Below are positions 6,054 to 13,787 of a stretch of 25,914 nt of DNA, piece by piece; within the stretch, counting starts at the first letter, position 1, and every line of letters starts with the position of its first letter. The stretch lies in the NCBI GenBank assembly GCA_003453595.1, contig DMOG01000029.1:1-25914 (forward strand), written 5' to 3'. This DNA comes from Candidatus Uhrbacteria bacterium (GTDB taxonomy: Bacteria > Patescibacteriota > Patescibacteriia > UBA9934). Made by a program: the position numbers and the translations under genes. A model generated the notes under the pieces. It saw only the letters and a list, made by a program, of their open reading frames with translations. It made no database searches and had not been told where the DNA came from.

Positions 6054-6431
6054 ATGGACTACGCAATGCTCGTTGTTATCAAGCTTGCGGTTATGTACCT
6101 CTTGTTTGTCTGGGGGGACTTCGGACTGCAGAGCGCGTGGATGGCCATGGAAAAGGGCAAGAGCTACGAAGTTTTGTTCTACCATGCAGTCACTGCCAAC
6201 GCGCCGATCATGCTTCTGTGGGCAATCCCTGAGATGGACATGAACATCGTGCCGGGATTTGCCATCGAGATCGCTTTTAGCCTGAGCGCTCTTGGGCTGG
6301 TGATCAGAATTGTGTCTCACGCGCTGATTGATGCTCTCAAGGCCAGGTTCTATGTGCTCAAGAGTATCAAGATGGATCAGTTTTGCCATGTTGCCGTGGA
6401 CGCTGGCCTGATTTTGCTCGGGTTCGTCTAA
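6054..6431 (+). CDS. Unknown GC-rich orphan membrane protein, 125 aa
   Basis: No family was recognised. The ATG at 6054 is preceded by CCGGAGG four bases upstream, a strong ribosome site, so earlier in-frame starts are rejected. Hydrophobic stretches near residues 3-20 (AMLVVIKLAVMYLLFVW), 40-60 (FYHAVTANAPIMLLWAI), 67-90 (IVPGFAIEIAFSLSALGLVI) and at the C-terminus (VAVDAGLILLGFV) suggest three or four membrane spans. One coding line (6181-6240) is 57% G+C by hand count, well above its AT-rich neighbours. A hairpin (about 6016-6041) precedes the ribosome site, and a strong terminator follows 23 nt after the stop. It is a lone transcription unit divergent from the TrmB-like gene. Confidence 0.7.
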   Translation: MDYAMLVVIKLAVMYLLFVWGDFGLQSAWMAMEKGKSYEVLFYHAVTANAPIMLLWAIPEMDMNIVPGFAIEIAFSLSALGLVIRIVSHALIDALKARFYVLKSIKMDQFCHVAVDAGLILLGFV

Positions 6432-6453
6432 GTGTTTGCGAGTCAATCGTCTT

Positions 6454-6478
6454 GCCCGACCAACTGGTCGGGCTTTGG
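6454..6478 (+). terminator. Terminator of the 125-aa membrane protein gene
   Basis: A perfect 8-bp GC-rich stem joins GCCCGACC (6454-6461) and GGTCGGGC (6466-6473) around AACT, followed by a short TTTGGTT tail. Confidence 0.7.
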
Positions 6479-6585
6479 TTCATATTTATCTATCTCAAAT
6501 TAAAATAGCACTATTTTTGAGCAACTTAAAAATTTAGTCGGGATTTATAGTCGCTGGTGCAGGCGGCGAGAACGCTGGCAACTCT

Positions 6586-6602
6586 AAGGGGTCTGTCCCC
6601 TT
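6586..6602 (+). repeat. Short palindrome in the spacer ahead of polA
   Basis: AAGGGG (6586-6591) and CCCCTT (6597-6602) flank a TCTGT loop. It sits in a locally GC-rich stretch (about 6553-6660) within the 6479-6679 spacer, where no gene is seen. Similar AAGGGGTCTGTCCCC palindromes are known near REP/RAYT-type elements in other bacteria, but no transposase is present here. Confidence 0.45.
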
Positions 6603-6679
6603 TTACGACCAGTCTCCAACCTTTGTCATCCGCTTTGGCAAGAACTGCTGGGCGGCTCTCTTTTTTATGTAAAATTTAG

Positions 6680-6685
6680 TACACT
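6680..6685 (+). promoter_or_regulatory. -10 box of polA (leaderless start)
   Basis: TACACT ends 9 nt before the ATG at 6694, so transcription is predicted to begin near 6692. No ribosome site precedes either candidate ATG (6688 or 6694). The -35 region is poor. Confidence 0.45.
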
Positions 6686-6693
6686 GTATGGGT

Positions 6694-9273
6694 ATGAAAT
6701 CTCAAAAACGCTTTCTTATTTTGGACGGCAATGCATTATTGCATCGCGCTTGGCACGCTATCCCACCACTCACTGCTGTTGACGGAACAGTGGTCAACGC
6801 AGTTTATGGATTTGGAAATATTATTGAAAAAATGCGCGAGCAGTTCAAGCCAGATTACATGGCAGTTGCCTGGGACTTGAAAGGCCCAACATTTCGTCAT
6901 GAAGCCTATATTGCATACAAAGCGCAAAGAGAAAAAAAAGCCGATGAGCTTTATGCCCAGATTCCCATGATTCAGGAATTGCTAGCTTGCTACGGTGTTC
7001 CCAGCCTAAGTGCAAAAGGTTATGAGGCAGACGACATTATTGCCACACTAGCCGAGCGTTATGCAAAGGAAGGCACTGATGTGATTGCTATGAGTGGAGA
7101 TATGGATTTACTGCAGTTAGTAAATGATAAGATTCATGTTATTACCTTTATTAAAGGTATTTCAGAAACAAAGGAATATGATCCCAAGGCTGTGAAAGAA
7201 AGATATGGCTTGGTGCCAGAGCAATTGGTTGATCTTAAAGCCTTGATGGGTGATCCATCAGATAACATTCCGGGAATTGCTGGGATTGGTAAGAAAACAG
7301 CAGTTGAACTTTTGCAAGCTCATGAGTCAATTAATGGAATTTGGCGGGCATTAAAAGATGGCCAGCTGGAGGCAAAGTTTGCTCGTAAACTTGAAGGTAG
7401 GCAGAAAGAGCTAAAGGATTTGCAGGTGCTTGTTCGTTTGGTTAGAACTGTAAAATTGCCTGGTTTTAAACTGTCTGATGCTAAAGTGTCAGAACCAAAT
7501 GTTGAAAAATTAATTCCTTTATTTGAGCATTACGGATTTCGTCACCTGCTTACTAAGTATAGTGGTGAAAAACAAGACTTTGAGCAAGAATTATCAAAAG
7601 ACACAAAAATAAAATTAGTAGCAGTTGATGTGCTTGATACTGATATGCTTTTTGTCCAAGCAGTTCGCTCTTTGGAAACTCTTTTTGGTCAAGGTGAGTT
7701 AGAAATCGCAATTTCTGATGGTAAAAAAATTGCTATAGCCAAGTCCAAAGACGATATTAAACAAGCCAAGTCATTGATTAAAAAGGCAAAATTTGTGGTT
7801 GGGCATGACTTAAAGCAAGTTATGCATTTGTTTGATGAGGCGATTACTGCACCTATTTTTGACACAATGATTGCCGCTTATTTACACGCCTCCCATGAGC
7901 GTTATTTTGATCTTAGCTCCTGTGCTAAACGGTATGTTGATATTGGTTTGTCGGAAACATCCAAAGCAAAGGATCAGGTGGAGGCGATCATCAAGCTTTA
8001 TAAGAAGCTGGCAAAACTCTTGGAAAAAGATAAAGTTTCCAAGCTAGCTAAGGAAATTGAGATGCCACTTGTAAGAATTTTGTATCTTATGGAACATGAG
8101 GGCATTGAAGTAGACAAAAAACATCTTGATAATCTTTCAATATTATTTGGCGTAGAGTTAGGTAAGCTTGAGAAAAAAATCTACAAGCTGGCGGGTCAGG
8201 AATTTAATATTCAGTCCCCTTCTCAACTAGCTGATATTTTATTTGAAACACTTCATTTGCCAACTAAAAAAATTAAAAAAACAAAAACAGGATTTTCAAC
8301 TGCTGCTAGTGAGTTGGAAAAGCTTTGGGAAACTCATGAGATAATTCCTTTAATTTCTCAGTATCGTGAGTTTGCCAAATTAAAATCAACCTATGTTGAT
8401 TCATTGCCAAGGTTGATAGCCAAGGATGGCAGAGTTCATACATCGTTTAATCAAACCGTGACTGCAACTGGTCGACTGTCTTCATCTGACCCAAATTTAC
8501 AAAATATTCCAGTTCGTACAGAGCTTGGACGAGCCATTCGTGATGCATTTGTAGCCAAGCATGGATATACTTTGGCAGCCTGCGATTATTCTCAGTTTGA
8601 GCTTCGCCTGGCCTCGGTTATGTCAAAGGACAAGAATTTTGTTAAGGCATTTCAAGACGGAGCAGATATTCATCGCCGAACCGCAGCTGAGATTTTAGAA
8701 AAAAATGAAGATAAGGTTACCAAAGAAGAGCGCCGAGCAGCCAAGGCAATCAATTTTGGAATTCTCTATGGTATGGGGACTCATAATTTAGCTAGGTCAA
8801 GTGGACTTTCCAAAGAAGCGGCTCAGGTTTTCCTGGACCGATATTTTGAACTTCACCCAGGCATTACTAACTATATTGAAGAAACAAAAGCTAGTGCGCA
8901 CAAGCATGGATATGTGGAAACCTTGTTTGGTCGTCGCCGATATTTACATGATATAAATTCTGGAATTCAGCAGTTGCGTGCTTCGGCTGAACGCATGGCA
9001 GTGAATATGCCAATTCAAGGAACGCAAGCGGATTTGGTTAAGATTGCGATGATTAAAGTTCAGGAATGGATGGAAAAAAATGATTTTGACATTAAAATGT
9101 TGCTACAGGTTCACGATGAATTGGTGTTTGAAATCAAGAATCAGGATTTGGATCGTGTTTTGCCAAATATTCGTGAGATTATGGAAGGCGTTTGGAAAAG
9201 CGAAATTCCATTGTTGGTTGATGTGGAAGTTGGGAATAATTGGGGAGAAGGATTAAAACAACTAGAAAAATAA
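6694..9273 (+). CDS. polA: DNA polymerase I without proofreading residues
   Basis: A family A DNA polymerase of 859 aa for gap filling and Okazaki fragment processing. The N-terminal 5'-3' (FEN-like) nuclease spans about 1-290, with ILDGNALLHRA, the acidic GYEADDIIATLA, MSGDMDLLQLV, GDPSDNIPGIAGIGKKTA. Residues about 305-480 keep the 3'-5' exonuclease fold but not its active site: the Exo I D-x-E is replaced by VAVDVLD, Exo II reads GHDLKQVMHLF without the Asp, and Exo III lacks the Tyr-x3-Asp. The polymerase is intact: TATGRLSSSDPNLQNIPVR, motif A DYSQFELRLAS, motif B RRAAKAINFGILYG (Phe at the ddNTP-selecting site) and motif C QVHDELVFE. ATG 6694 is preferred over 6688 because of the -10 box position. 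Confidence 0.97.
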   Translation: MKSQKRFLILDGNALLHRAWHAIPPLTAVDGTVVNAVYGFGNIIEKMREQFKPDYMAVAWDLKGPTFRHEAYIAYKAQREKKADELYAQIPMIQELLACYGVPSLSAKGYEADDIIATLAERYAKEGTDVIAMSGDMDLLQLVNDKIHVITFIKGISETKEYDPKAVKERYGLVPEQLVDLKALMGDPSDNIPGIAGIGKKTAVELLQAHESINGIWRALKDGQLEAKFARKLEGRQKELKDLQVLVRLVRTVKLPGFKLSDAKVSEPNVEKLIPLFEHYGFRHLLTKYSGEKQDFEQELSKDTKIKLVAVDVLDTDMLFVQAVRSLETLFGQGELEIAISDGKKIAIAKSKDDIKQAKSLIKKAKFVVGHDLKQVMHLFDEAITAPIFDTMIAAYLHASHERYFDLSSCAKRYVDIGLSETSKAKDQVEAIIKLYKKLAKLLEKDKVSKLAKEIEMPLVRILYLMEHEGIEVDKKHLDNLSILFGVELGKLEKKIYKLAGQEFNIQSPSQLADILFETLHLPTKKIKKTKTGFSTAASELEKLWETHEIIPLISQYREFAKLKSTYVDSLPRLIAKDGRVHTSFNQTVTATGRLSSSDPNLQNIPVRTELGRAIRDAFVAKHGYTLAACDYSQFELRLASVMSKDKNFVKAFQDGADIHRRTAAEILEKNEDKVTKEERRAAKAINFGILYGMGTHNLARSSGLSKEAAQVFLDRYFELHPGITNYIEETKASAHKHGYVETLFGRRRYLHDINSGIQQLRASAERMAVNMPIQGTQADLVKIAMIKVQEWMEKNDFDIKMLLQVHDELVFEIKNQDLDRVLPNIREIMEGVWKSEIPLLVDVEVGNNWGEGLKQLEK

Positions 9274-9303
9274 AAACCAATGAGCTGCCTATCAGGGCAG
9301 CTC
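9262..9303 (-). terminator. Terminator of the NYN gene, shared with the polA end
   Basis: A perfect 8-bp stem joins GAGCTGCC (9282-9289) and GGCAGCTC (9296-9303). On the minus strand it is followed by ATTGGTTTTTATTTTTC. On the plus strand there is no T tract, so polA termination may rely on the hairpin alone. Confidence 0.75.
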
Positions 9304-9311
9304 TACGCGTA

Positions 9312-9869
9312 TCATTCCTCGTCTGACGATAGACCAAGAGGCGGGTCGTCGTCATCAAGGTTATCATTGAAAGTTTGTTCCACCTGAGGCGGAGGGTAAA
9401 CATCAAAGATATTGGTAAAATTCGGGTCATCTCTTACTTCGTGCGTTGTCGCATGGTAAGGACCCACGATCTTTATTTGCCTTCCAAGCTTTCGCAGGCG
9501 TCTTGCTAACGGTAGAAAGTCGCTGTCAGCGCTGACAATCACATAAAAATCGTGTTTGTCGCGCATTGCGTCTTCCATAACCTGGCAAGCCAAGTCAACA
9601 TCAACGCCTTTTTCCGTGCGCCGGCCGTCACGCATCTCAACTTGCCTGTGTTCGTCGTGGACAACATACCAGGGTTGGCGGCGAGCAGCATCGGCGATAC
9701 GGCGTTCTCTGCATGGCCTGTCGCCAGGTAGCGAGATAAATAGATGATAAGTGATGACCCTGGCATTGAAGTACTTTTGTAACTTCCATTGCAGGACCAT
9801 CAAGCTGACTCTGTCCGGGTAGTTGATGAGGATGTTGGAAACATCCACATAAATTCCGTAATCGTACAT
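9312..9869 (-). CDS. NYN-domain (LabA/DUF88-like) putative RNase, GC-rich
   Basis: A 185-aa protein with a PIN-like NYN nuclease fold. The first acidic site lies in YGIYVDVSNI, the second in TEKGVDVDLACQVMEDAM, the third in VSADSDFLPLARRLRKLG, followed by the IKIVGPYHATTHEVRDDPNFTN region typical of the family. These Asp residues coordinate a metal in related RNases. The C-terminus ends in a low-complexity acidic tail (NLDDDDPP...SSDEE). ATG 9869 starts the domain cleanly; AAGAGGAAG upstream is a distant ribosome site, and a better-placed GGAGG serves another frame. A hand-counted line (9601-9660) is 60% G+C. It has its own consensus promoter and terminator, and is divergent from the unknown gene at 10094. 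Confidence 0.85.
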   Translation of the reverse strand: MYDYGIYVDVSNILINYPDRVSLMVLQWKLQKYFNARVITYHLFISLPGDRPCRERRIADAARRQPWYVVHDEHRQVEMRDGRRTEKGVDVDLACQVMEDAMRDKHDFYVIVSADSDFLPLARRLRKLGRQIKIVGPYHATTHEVRDDPNFTNIFDVYPPPQVEQTFNDNLDDDDPPLGLSSDEE

Positions 9870-9923
9870 GCCAGTTTTTTTCTTCCTCTTGCCACGATGC
9901 CTCCAAAGGTTAAGCAAGGTGGA

Positions 9924-9952
9924 AATATAGTGAAAAATTGAGTTTTTGTCAA
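9924..9952 (-). promoter_or_regulatory. Consensus promoter of the NYN gene
   Basis: Minus strand: TTGACA (9952-9947), exactly 17 bp, then TATATT (9929-9924). Predicted start is near 9917, giving a leader of about 48 nt. One of the two best promoters in the minus direction. Confidence 0.8.
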
Positions 9953-10055
9953 TTATTGAACAAGTAATTTATTGAGTTAATCAATTTAGCTAGTGAAATT
10001 GTTGATTGTTTGTCTATTCCATGAAAAGATGATTTTTGTCGATTGCATATCACAC

Positions 10056-10061
10056 TGTAAT
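10056..10061 (+). promoter_or_regulatory. Possible -10 box for the 158-aa unknown gene
   Basis: TGTAAT would start a transcript near 10068, leaving a 26-nt leader that carries AGGAGG ahead of the GTG at 10094. The T-rich -35 region is unconvincing. Confidence 0.4.
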
Positions 10062-10093
10062 CGAAAATGTTACCCAATAGTCAGGAGGTGTCT

Positions 10094-10570
10094 GTGAGCT
10101 CTATTCCGTCAGTTCGTTTTATCCAAGAAACTGAAAGACTGCTTGATCTCATGCTTAAAACCAGAAAAATTGGCGCTACTCGTAGAGGTGGATTCCTCAC
10201 GGTGTATCAGTACGATGGTCAAAACGGCCCTTATCTTCTCACTGTCCGCATTGGTTTGTCAGGGCCACAGTGCGCCTGGCGAAATAGCGGATTATCCCAA
10301 GAGATGGCCAGCAGGCTGGCTCGATTTCAAAGATATGCGCTCAAAAAGTCTTCCAGTTGGCAGACTCGGAATGTGCAAGAGAATATGTTTGGAGGCGCTA
10401 TTTCAGCCCGTGATCATGTTCTAGCATTTTCTGGATTGGGTGAGTTATATGACGAGGCATTGATGCTTGCTTTAGCAATTAGTCTTGAGTTACTCGATAT
10501 GTCTCAGGCACATGAGATTGCCCAGATTAGTGCAAATCACATTTTTCTGGAATTTGTTAATCACCTATAG
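10094..10570 (+). CDS. Unknown orphan protein, 158 aa
   Basis: No family was recognised. The GTG at 10094 is chosen because AGGAGG lies five bases upstream; an in-frame ATG at 10067 would add nine residues that include the ribosome site. The protein is soluble-looking, with a helical N-terminus (FIQETERLLDLMLKT), a basic turn (TRRGG), two strands (FLTVYQYD, YLLTVRIG), a Trp/Asn segment (CAWRNSGLSQEM), and a Leu/Ala-rich C-terminal helix (EALMLALAISLELLDM). Base composition is mixed, with the middle (10261-10320) at 62% G+C by hand count and the end AT-rich. It is a single-gene unit with a strong terminator, divergent from the NYN gene, so a shared function is possible but unproven. Confidence 0.7.
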   Translation: MSSIPSVRFIQETERLLDLMLKTRKIGATRRGGFLTVYQYDGQNGPYLLTVRIGLSGPQCAWRNSGLSQEMASRLARFQRYALKKSSSWQTRNVQENMFGGAISARDHVLAFSGLGELYDEALMLALAISLELLDMSQAHEIAQISANHIFLEFVNHL

Positions 10571-10597
10571 CTGGAAATTGTGTAATTTTCGTCATCT

Positions 10598-10637
10598 CAC
10601 CCCGCGTCGCCAATGGCCGGGGTGTTGTGTTATTTTG
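10598..10637 (+). terminator. Terminator of the 158-aa gene
   Basis: A perfect 7-bp stem joins CACCCCG (10598-10604) and CGGGGTG (10618-10624), followed by TTGTGTTATTTT. Confidence 0.75.
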
Positions 10638-10683
10638 CTTTTAATTAAATCAATAAGAAAGGTCGGAAAGCTACCTTGAAATG

Positions 10684-10692
10684 TGATAAGAT
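10684..10692 (+). promoter_or_regulatory. Extended -10 promoter of holA-rpsT (leaderless start)
   Basis: TG-A-TAAGAT is an extended -10 element with its hexamer at 10687-10692. Transcription would start about 10699, three bases before the ATG at 10702. No Shine-Dalgarno is present. Confidence 0.55.
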
Positions 10693-10701
10693 GTGTCTAC
10701 T

Positions 10702-11691
10702 ATGTTGATTTTTATTTTTGGAAGTGATTCATACTCTTCGAAAAATCAGGTTTTGGCAATGAAAGAACGATTTTTGGAAAAGTTTGATGCGCTTGGCACA
10801 AATTTGAGCATTTTTAATGTGAGCAACTCTGGACTTGAGTTTGGAGCTGTGGCTCAGGCAGTTGAGTCGCCAGCATTTTTAGCACCAAAGCGCATGGTAA
10901 TAATCAAAAATCTTCTTTCTGGTTTAAAAAAAGCAGAAGAAAAACAATGGATAGAACTTTTTGATAAAATTCCAGAATCAACAATAGTTATTGTTCTTGA
11001 TGAAATTGATGCGCAAAAGGCTAGGAAGATGAAGATTGTTAGCAGTTCGCTAGCATCAGGCAGCCATGTTTATGAACACAGCCCTCTGTCTGTTTCTGAA
11101 GCAAGTAAGTGGTTGTTGCAAGAAGCAAAACAAAAATCACTGGATTTGAACCAAGCTATGGCACAGGATATTGTGCAAGTCGCTGGGACTGATTTGTGGT
11201 TGTTGGCTGGCGAAATTAGCAAGCTGGTAGCATATTGTCAGGGTCGGGCTGTAACTAGGTCTGACATAGATCTTCTTGTTAGGTCTACTGCTGATGATCA
11301 GATTTTTGCCTGTCTTGATGCCTGCGTGAACGGTGATCTTAAAAAAATGTATTTGCTTTTTGAAAATCAGAGAGATTTTGGCACGCCTGATGCGCAGTTA
11401 TTTGCACTGCTTGTCAGACAAGTCCGACTTTTAATAGCAACTGCTAGTTTGTTGCACGAGCATCGAAATACCACGAAACAAGATATTTCAAGAGAATTGG
11501 GCATTCACCCCTTTGTAGCGCAAAAGCTTTTTAGTCAGGTTGGCAGGTTTGAGCTAGGCGGTCTTATCAATTTACAGAAAAAGATGCTGGAAATGGATTT
11601 TGCAGTAAAGACCAGTAAATTAACATCTAAACAAAGTACTGATATATCGGCATTTTGTCTTGCTAGTGACAGAATTGACAAAAAAGCCTAA
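10702..11691 (+). CDS. holA: DNA polymerase III subunit delta
   Basis: A 329-aa clamp-loader subunit that opens the beta clamp during replication. It begins with the family signature IFIFGSDSY and continues through FLAPKRMVIIKNLL, a TIVIVLDEIDAQK strand, SEASKWLLQEAK, AGTDLWLLAGEISKLVAY (middle domain helices) and a C-terminal collar region with DAQLFALLVRQVRLLI and HPFVAQKLFSQV. Length is typical. The ATG at 10702 is preferred over the GTG at 10693 because the latter overlaps the -10 box. The next gene is rpsT, a neighbour pairing also seen in Firmicutes, which supports the call. Confidence 0.93.
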   Translation: MLIFIFGSDSYSSKNQVLAMKERFLEKFDALGTNLSIFNVSNSGLEFGAVAQAVESPAFLAPKRMVIIKNLLSGLKKAEEKQWIELFDKIPESTIVIVLDEIDAQKARKMKIVSSSLASGSHVYEHSPLSVSEASKWLLQEAKQKSLDLNQAMAQDIVQVAGTDLWLLAGEISKLVAYCQGRAVTRSDIDLLVRSTADDQIFACLDACVNGDLKKMYLLFENQRDFGTPDAQLFALLVRQVRLLIATASLLHEHRNTTKQDISRELGIHPFVAQKLFSQVGRFELGGLINLQKKMLEMDFAVKTSKLTSKQSTDISAFCLASDRIDKKA

Positions 11692-11741
11692 TTTCATTAT
11701 CATTGCGTTGTCCTTGATAACATCATGCTCAAAATAATATT

Positions 11742-12005
11742 ATGCCAAATCTAGCAAATGCAAAAAAGGCGCTTAGACAAAGTCAAAAGCGCGCAGAACT
11801 TAACAAAGTTCAAAAAGCTGAACTTGAATCACTAAGACGATTGCTTAGAAAAGCTGCTACTGCCAAGAAAATTGAAGAAGTTCAAGCAACCCTTCCTAAG
11901 ATCTATAAATTGGCTGACAAGATGGTAAATAAAAATATCATCAAAAAGAATAAGGCTGCCAGGATAAAAGCAAGATCAGCAATGGTTTCAAAGAAAGCAC
12001 AATAA
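11742..12005 (+). CDS. rpsT: 30S ribosomal protein S20
   Basis: An 87-aa basic, all-helical ribosomal protein that binds the 5' domain of 16S rRNA. The N-terminus MPNLANAKKALRQSQKRAELNK and the C-terminal KNIIKKNKAARIKARSA region are characteristic. It lies 50 nt after holA with no terminator between, so it is probably co-transcribed; TAATAT directly before the ATG could also be part of a local promoter but is too close for an ordinary start. Confidence 0.97.
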   Translation: MPNLANAKKALRQSQKRAELNKVQKAELESLRRLLRKAATAKKIEEVQATLPKIYKLADKMVNKNIIKKNKAARIKARSAMVSKKAQ

Positions 12006-12041
12006 AAAAACAGAGCCGTAATTGCATGGCTCTGTTTTTTT
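12004..12041. terminator. Bidirectional terminator between rpsT and rmuC
   Basis: A perfect 7-bp stem joins CAGAGCC (12011-12017) and GGCTCTG (12028-12034). T tracts follow on both strands, serving two genes that converge. Confidence 0.9.
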
Positions 12042-12048
12042 ATTGAAA

Positions 12049-13167
12049 TTAATCAATTAATGGTCGGATTATTTCTTCAGCATCAATAACGATTTCCGAT
12101 TCGCCCGATGTTATTTTACCAATATCTTTTCCCATTTTCTTTAATTCCCCACTTGATTGGTTGAATTGATTTACTGTTGTGCTCAAGTTCTTTCCCAATC
12201 GATCATGGTAGTTGGCATAGCTAGCCATGTGCTTGCCAAGTTCAGCTACGCGTTTGAGAATTTCTTGAGTTGATTTTTCTAGTTGTAGCTCGCGAAGTCC
12301 CATTAAGACTGTCTGTAAATATGCGTAGAAAGATGTTGGAGAAACGAGCATAACATGCTTTGCGTTTGCATAATCAACCAAATTATTGCTATTTACTCCA
12401 GATCCGACCTCGGCATTAAGTAGATTATAGTAAATTCCTTCGGCTGGGATGAACATGAATGCAAAATTCATAGTTCCCTTTTCTGGTTGAATGTATTTGC
12501 TGGTCTCGTCGATTCTTCGTTTTACATCAGCTTTAAATAATTTTTCGATTTTGTCTCGTTCTCCAGTTTCATTTGCTTCCATCATTCTATTGTAATTCTC
12601 TAAACTAAATTTTGCATCAATTGGGATTATCTGATCTCTAACAAATATAGCAGCGTCGGCAATTTGTACCTGACCGGTTTTTTCATCTGAGCCGATTTTA
12701 TACTGCATTTTGTAGCTTTCCTGAGGTAAAACATTTTGTAAAAGAGTTTCAAGCCAATATTCACCAAGTACGCCTCTTTGCTTTGGATTTTTTAGAATAT
12801 TTTGTAAATCCTGTAATTGCGACGAGAAATCAAGTACCTGTTTATTTGTTCGATCAAGATCGGTTAAGCGTTTTGTCACATCCTGGACAATATTTGTTGT
12901 TTGTTCAAATTGTTTTTGCAAAGACGAATGTGAATGGCGCATGCTTTGATCCATCTGCTCCTTCAAATGCTGAATCTGAACCAAAAGGTCATTTTTATTT
13001 TCACTAGCACTGCGGTGTATGTCCTCCTTTGCAATTTGCAGAAGTTGGTCTAGGTTATTTTGCGACGCTTGCATCTTACTACCAGCTGTGATTTTTAAAG
13101 TTATATATATCAAGAAAAAGATAGTCACTATTCCGATCGCTAAAATAATATTGGTTTCTGTAGTCAT
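12049..13167 (-). CDS. rmuC: RmuC-family DNA recombination protein
   Basis: A 372-aa protein. Residues about 7-26 form an N-terminal membrane anchor (IILAIGIVTIFFLIYITL). A coiled coil of about 100 residues follows (QNNLDQLLQIAKEDI, HLKEQMDQSMRHSHSSLQKQF, VTKRLTDLDRTNKQV). The nuclease-like RmuC domain then shows KNPKQRGVLGEYWLETLLQNVLP, QIADAAIFVRDQIIPIDAKFSLENY, FAFMFIPAEGIYYNLL and VMLVSPTSFYAYLQTVLMG. RmuC limits inversions at short inverted repeats in E. coli and resembles PD-(D/E)xK nucleases (here D of ADAAIF and DAK). The ATG at 13167 lies about 10 nt after the predicted transcript start and has no Shine-Dalgarno. Confidence 0.93.
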   Translation of the reverse strand: MTTETNIILAIGIVTIFFLIYITLKITAGSKMQASQNNLDQLLQIAKEDIHRSASENKNDLLVQIQHLKEQMDQSMRHSHSSLQKQFEQTTNIVQDVTKRLTDLDRTNKQVLDFSSQLQDLQNILKNPKQRGVLGEYWLETLLQNVLPQESYKMQYKIGSDEKTGQVQIADAAIFVRDQIIPIDAKFSLENYNRMMEANETGERDKIEKLFKADVKRRIDETSKYIQPEKGTMNFAFMFIPAEGIYYNLLNAEVGSGVNSNNLVDYANAKHVMLVSPTSFYAYLQTVLMGLRELQLEKSTQEILKRVAELGKHMASYANYHDRLGKNLSTTVNQFNQSSGELKKMGKDIGKITSGESEIVIDAEEIIRPLID

Positions 13168-13183
13168 AATTTTATTTTGTGTT

Positions 13184-13189
13184 ATTATA
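13184..13189 (-). promoter_or_regulatory. -10 box of rmuC
   Basis: TATAAT on the minus strand (13189-13184) predicts a start near 13177, 10 nt before the ATG. No clear -35 box. It is divergent from the tRNA-Arg(CCU) gene. Confidence 0.5.
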
Positions 13190-13248
13190 CCACTATCTTG
13201 AATTTAGCTCGTACATTAGTTTTACGACGCTAGGTCCATGTGAAACAA

Positions 13249-13325
13249 GGCCTCGTAGCTCAATTGGATAGAGCAGATCCGTCCTAAGGATAAGGTTGCA
13301 GGTTCGATTCCTGCCGAGGTCACCA
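13249..13325 (+). tRNA. tRNA-Arg (anticodon CCU)
   Basis: Cloverleaf: acceptor GGCCTCG/CGAGGTC (one G-U), D stem GCTC/GAGC, anticodon stem GATCC/GGATA (outer pair G-A mismatched), loop GTCCTAA with anticodon CCT, T arm GCAGG-TTCGATT-CCTGC, discriminator A, and encoded CCA at 13323-13325. It reads AGG codons, complementing tRNA-Arg(UCU) in the same window. Position 32 is G rather than the common pyrimidine. Confidence 0.92.
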
Positions 13326-13326
13326 C

Positions 13327-13375
13327 CGAGCTTAGCTCGGTTGTAACGAGATGAAGAAAAAGCTGAGCTTTTTCA
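13327..13375 (+). terminator. Tandem hairpins after tRNA-Arg(CCU)
   Basis: A first stem CCGAGC-TTA-GCTCGG (13327-13341) has no T tract. A second stem, GAAAAAGC (13356-13363) with GCTTTTTC (13367-13374), carries its T run inside the 3' arm. Together they probably terminate or process the tRNA transcript. Confidence 0.5.
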
Positions 13376-13438
13376 TTGAAGATAAGTAAGCAGTCAAAAA
13401 GGAGATTTTTTACTTGGCTAATCAAAAGAATAAATAAT

Positions 13439-13472
13439 TAAAACTCAGTATATTTTATAACTGAGTTTTTTT
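13439..13472. terminator. Intrinsic terminator at the left edge of the AT-rich gap
   Basis: A perfect 9-bp stem joins AAACTCAGT (13441-13449) and ACTGAGTTT (13460-13468), followed by T7 (13466-13472). Nothing recognisable as a gene lies between it and the preceding hairpins, so a short RNA (13376-13438) or read-through control is possible. Confidence 0.65.
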
Positions 13473-13787
13473 GTATCAAAAAATATATGTTATTAATTTT
13501 ATTTATACCTATAAGTATTTATTGAATACTAATCAGCATTGTTTTCAATCAGATTTATCAAAAAAATATTCGTATTTGATTAGAATTGTCGATTATTAAT
13601 AATAAGCATTAATTAGTGGGGGAGTAATAGATATCTTATAAAGTAATTTGTGATATTTTTGTTTGCGATATTGCTGAGTAATGAATTAAGATTATTTTAT
13701 ATAAATGACCAAATTTAAAATGTTGGGGTTAATAAAGGATCAAAGATAAAAATTTATTTAAAATGTCAAAAAAGTTTCATAGGGAAC

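Noticed and set aside
6039..6446. 135-aa antisense frame opposite the membrane protein gene
   Set aside because: Its composition is that of a shadow frame, and the plus frame has CCGGAGG before its ATG.
13355..13500. CRISPR or short peptide gene after tRNA-Arg(CCU)
   Set aside because: Only single hairpins are present, with no regular direct repeats and no ORF longer than about a dozen codons.
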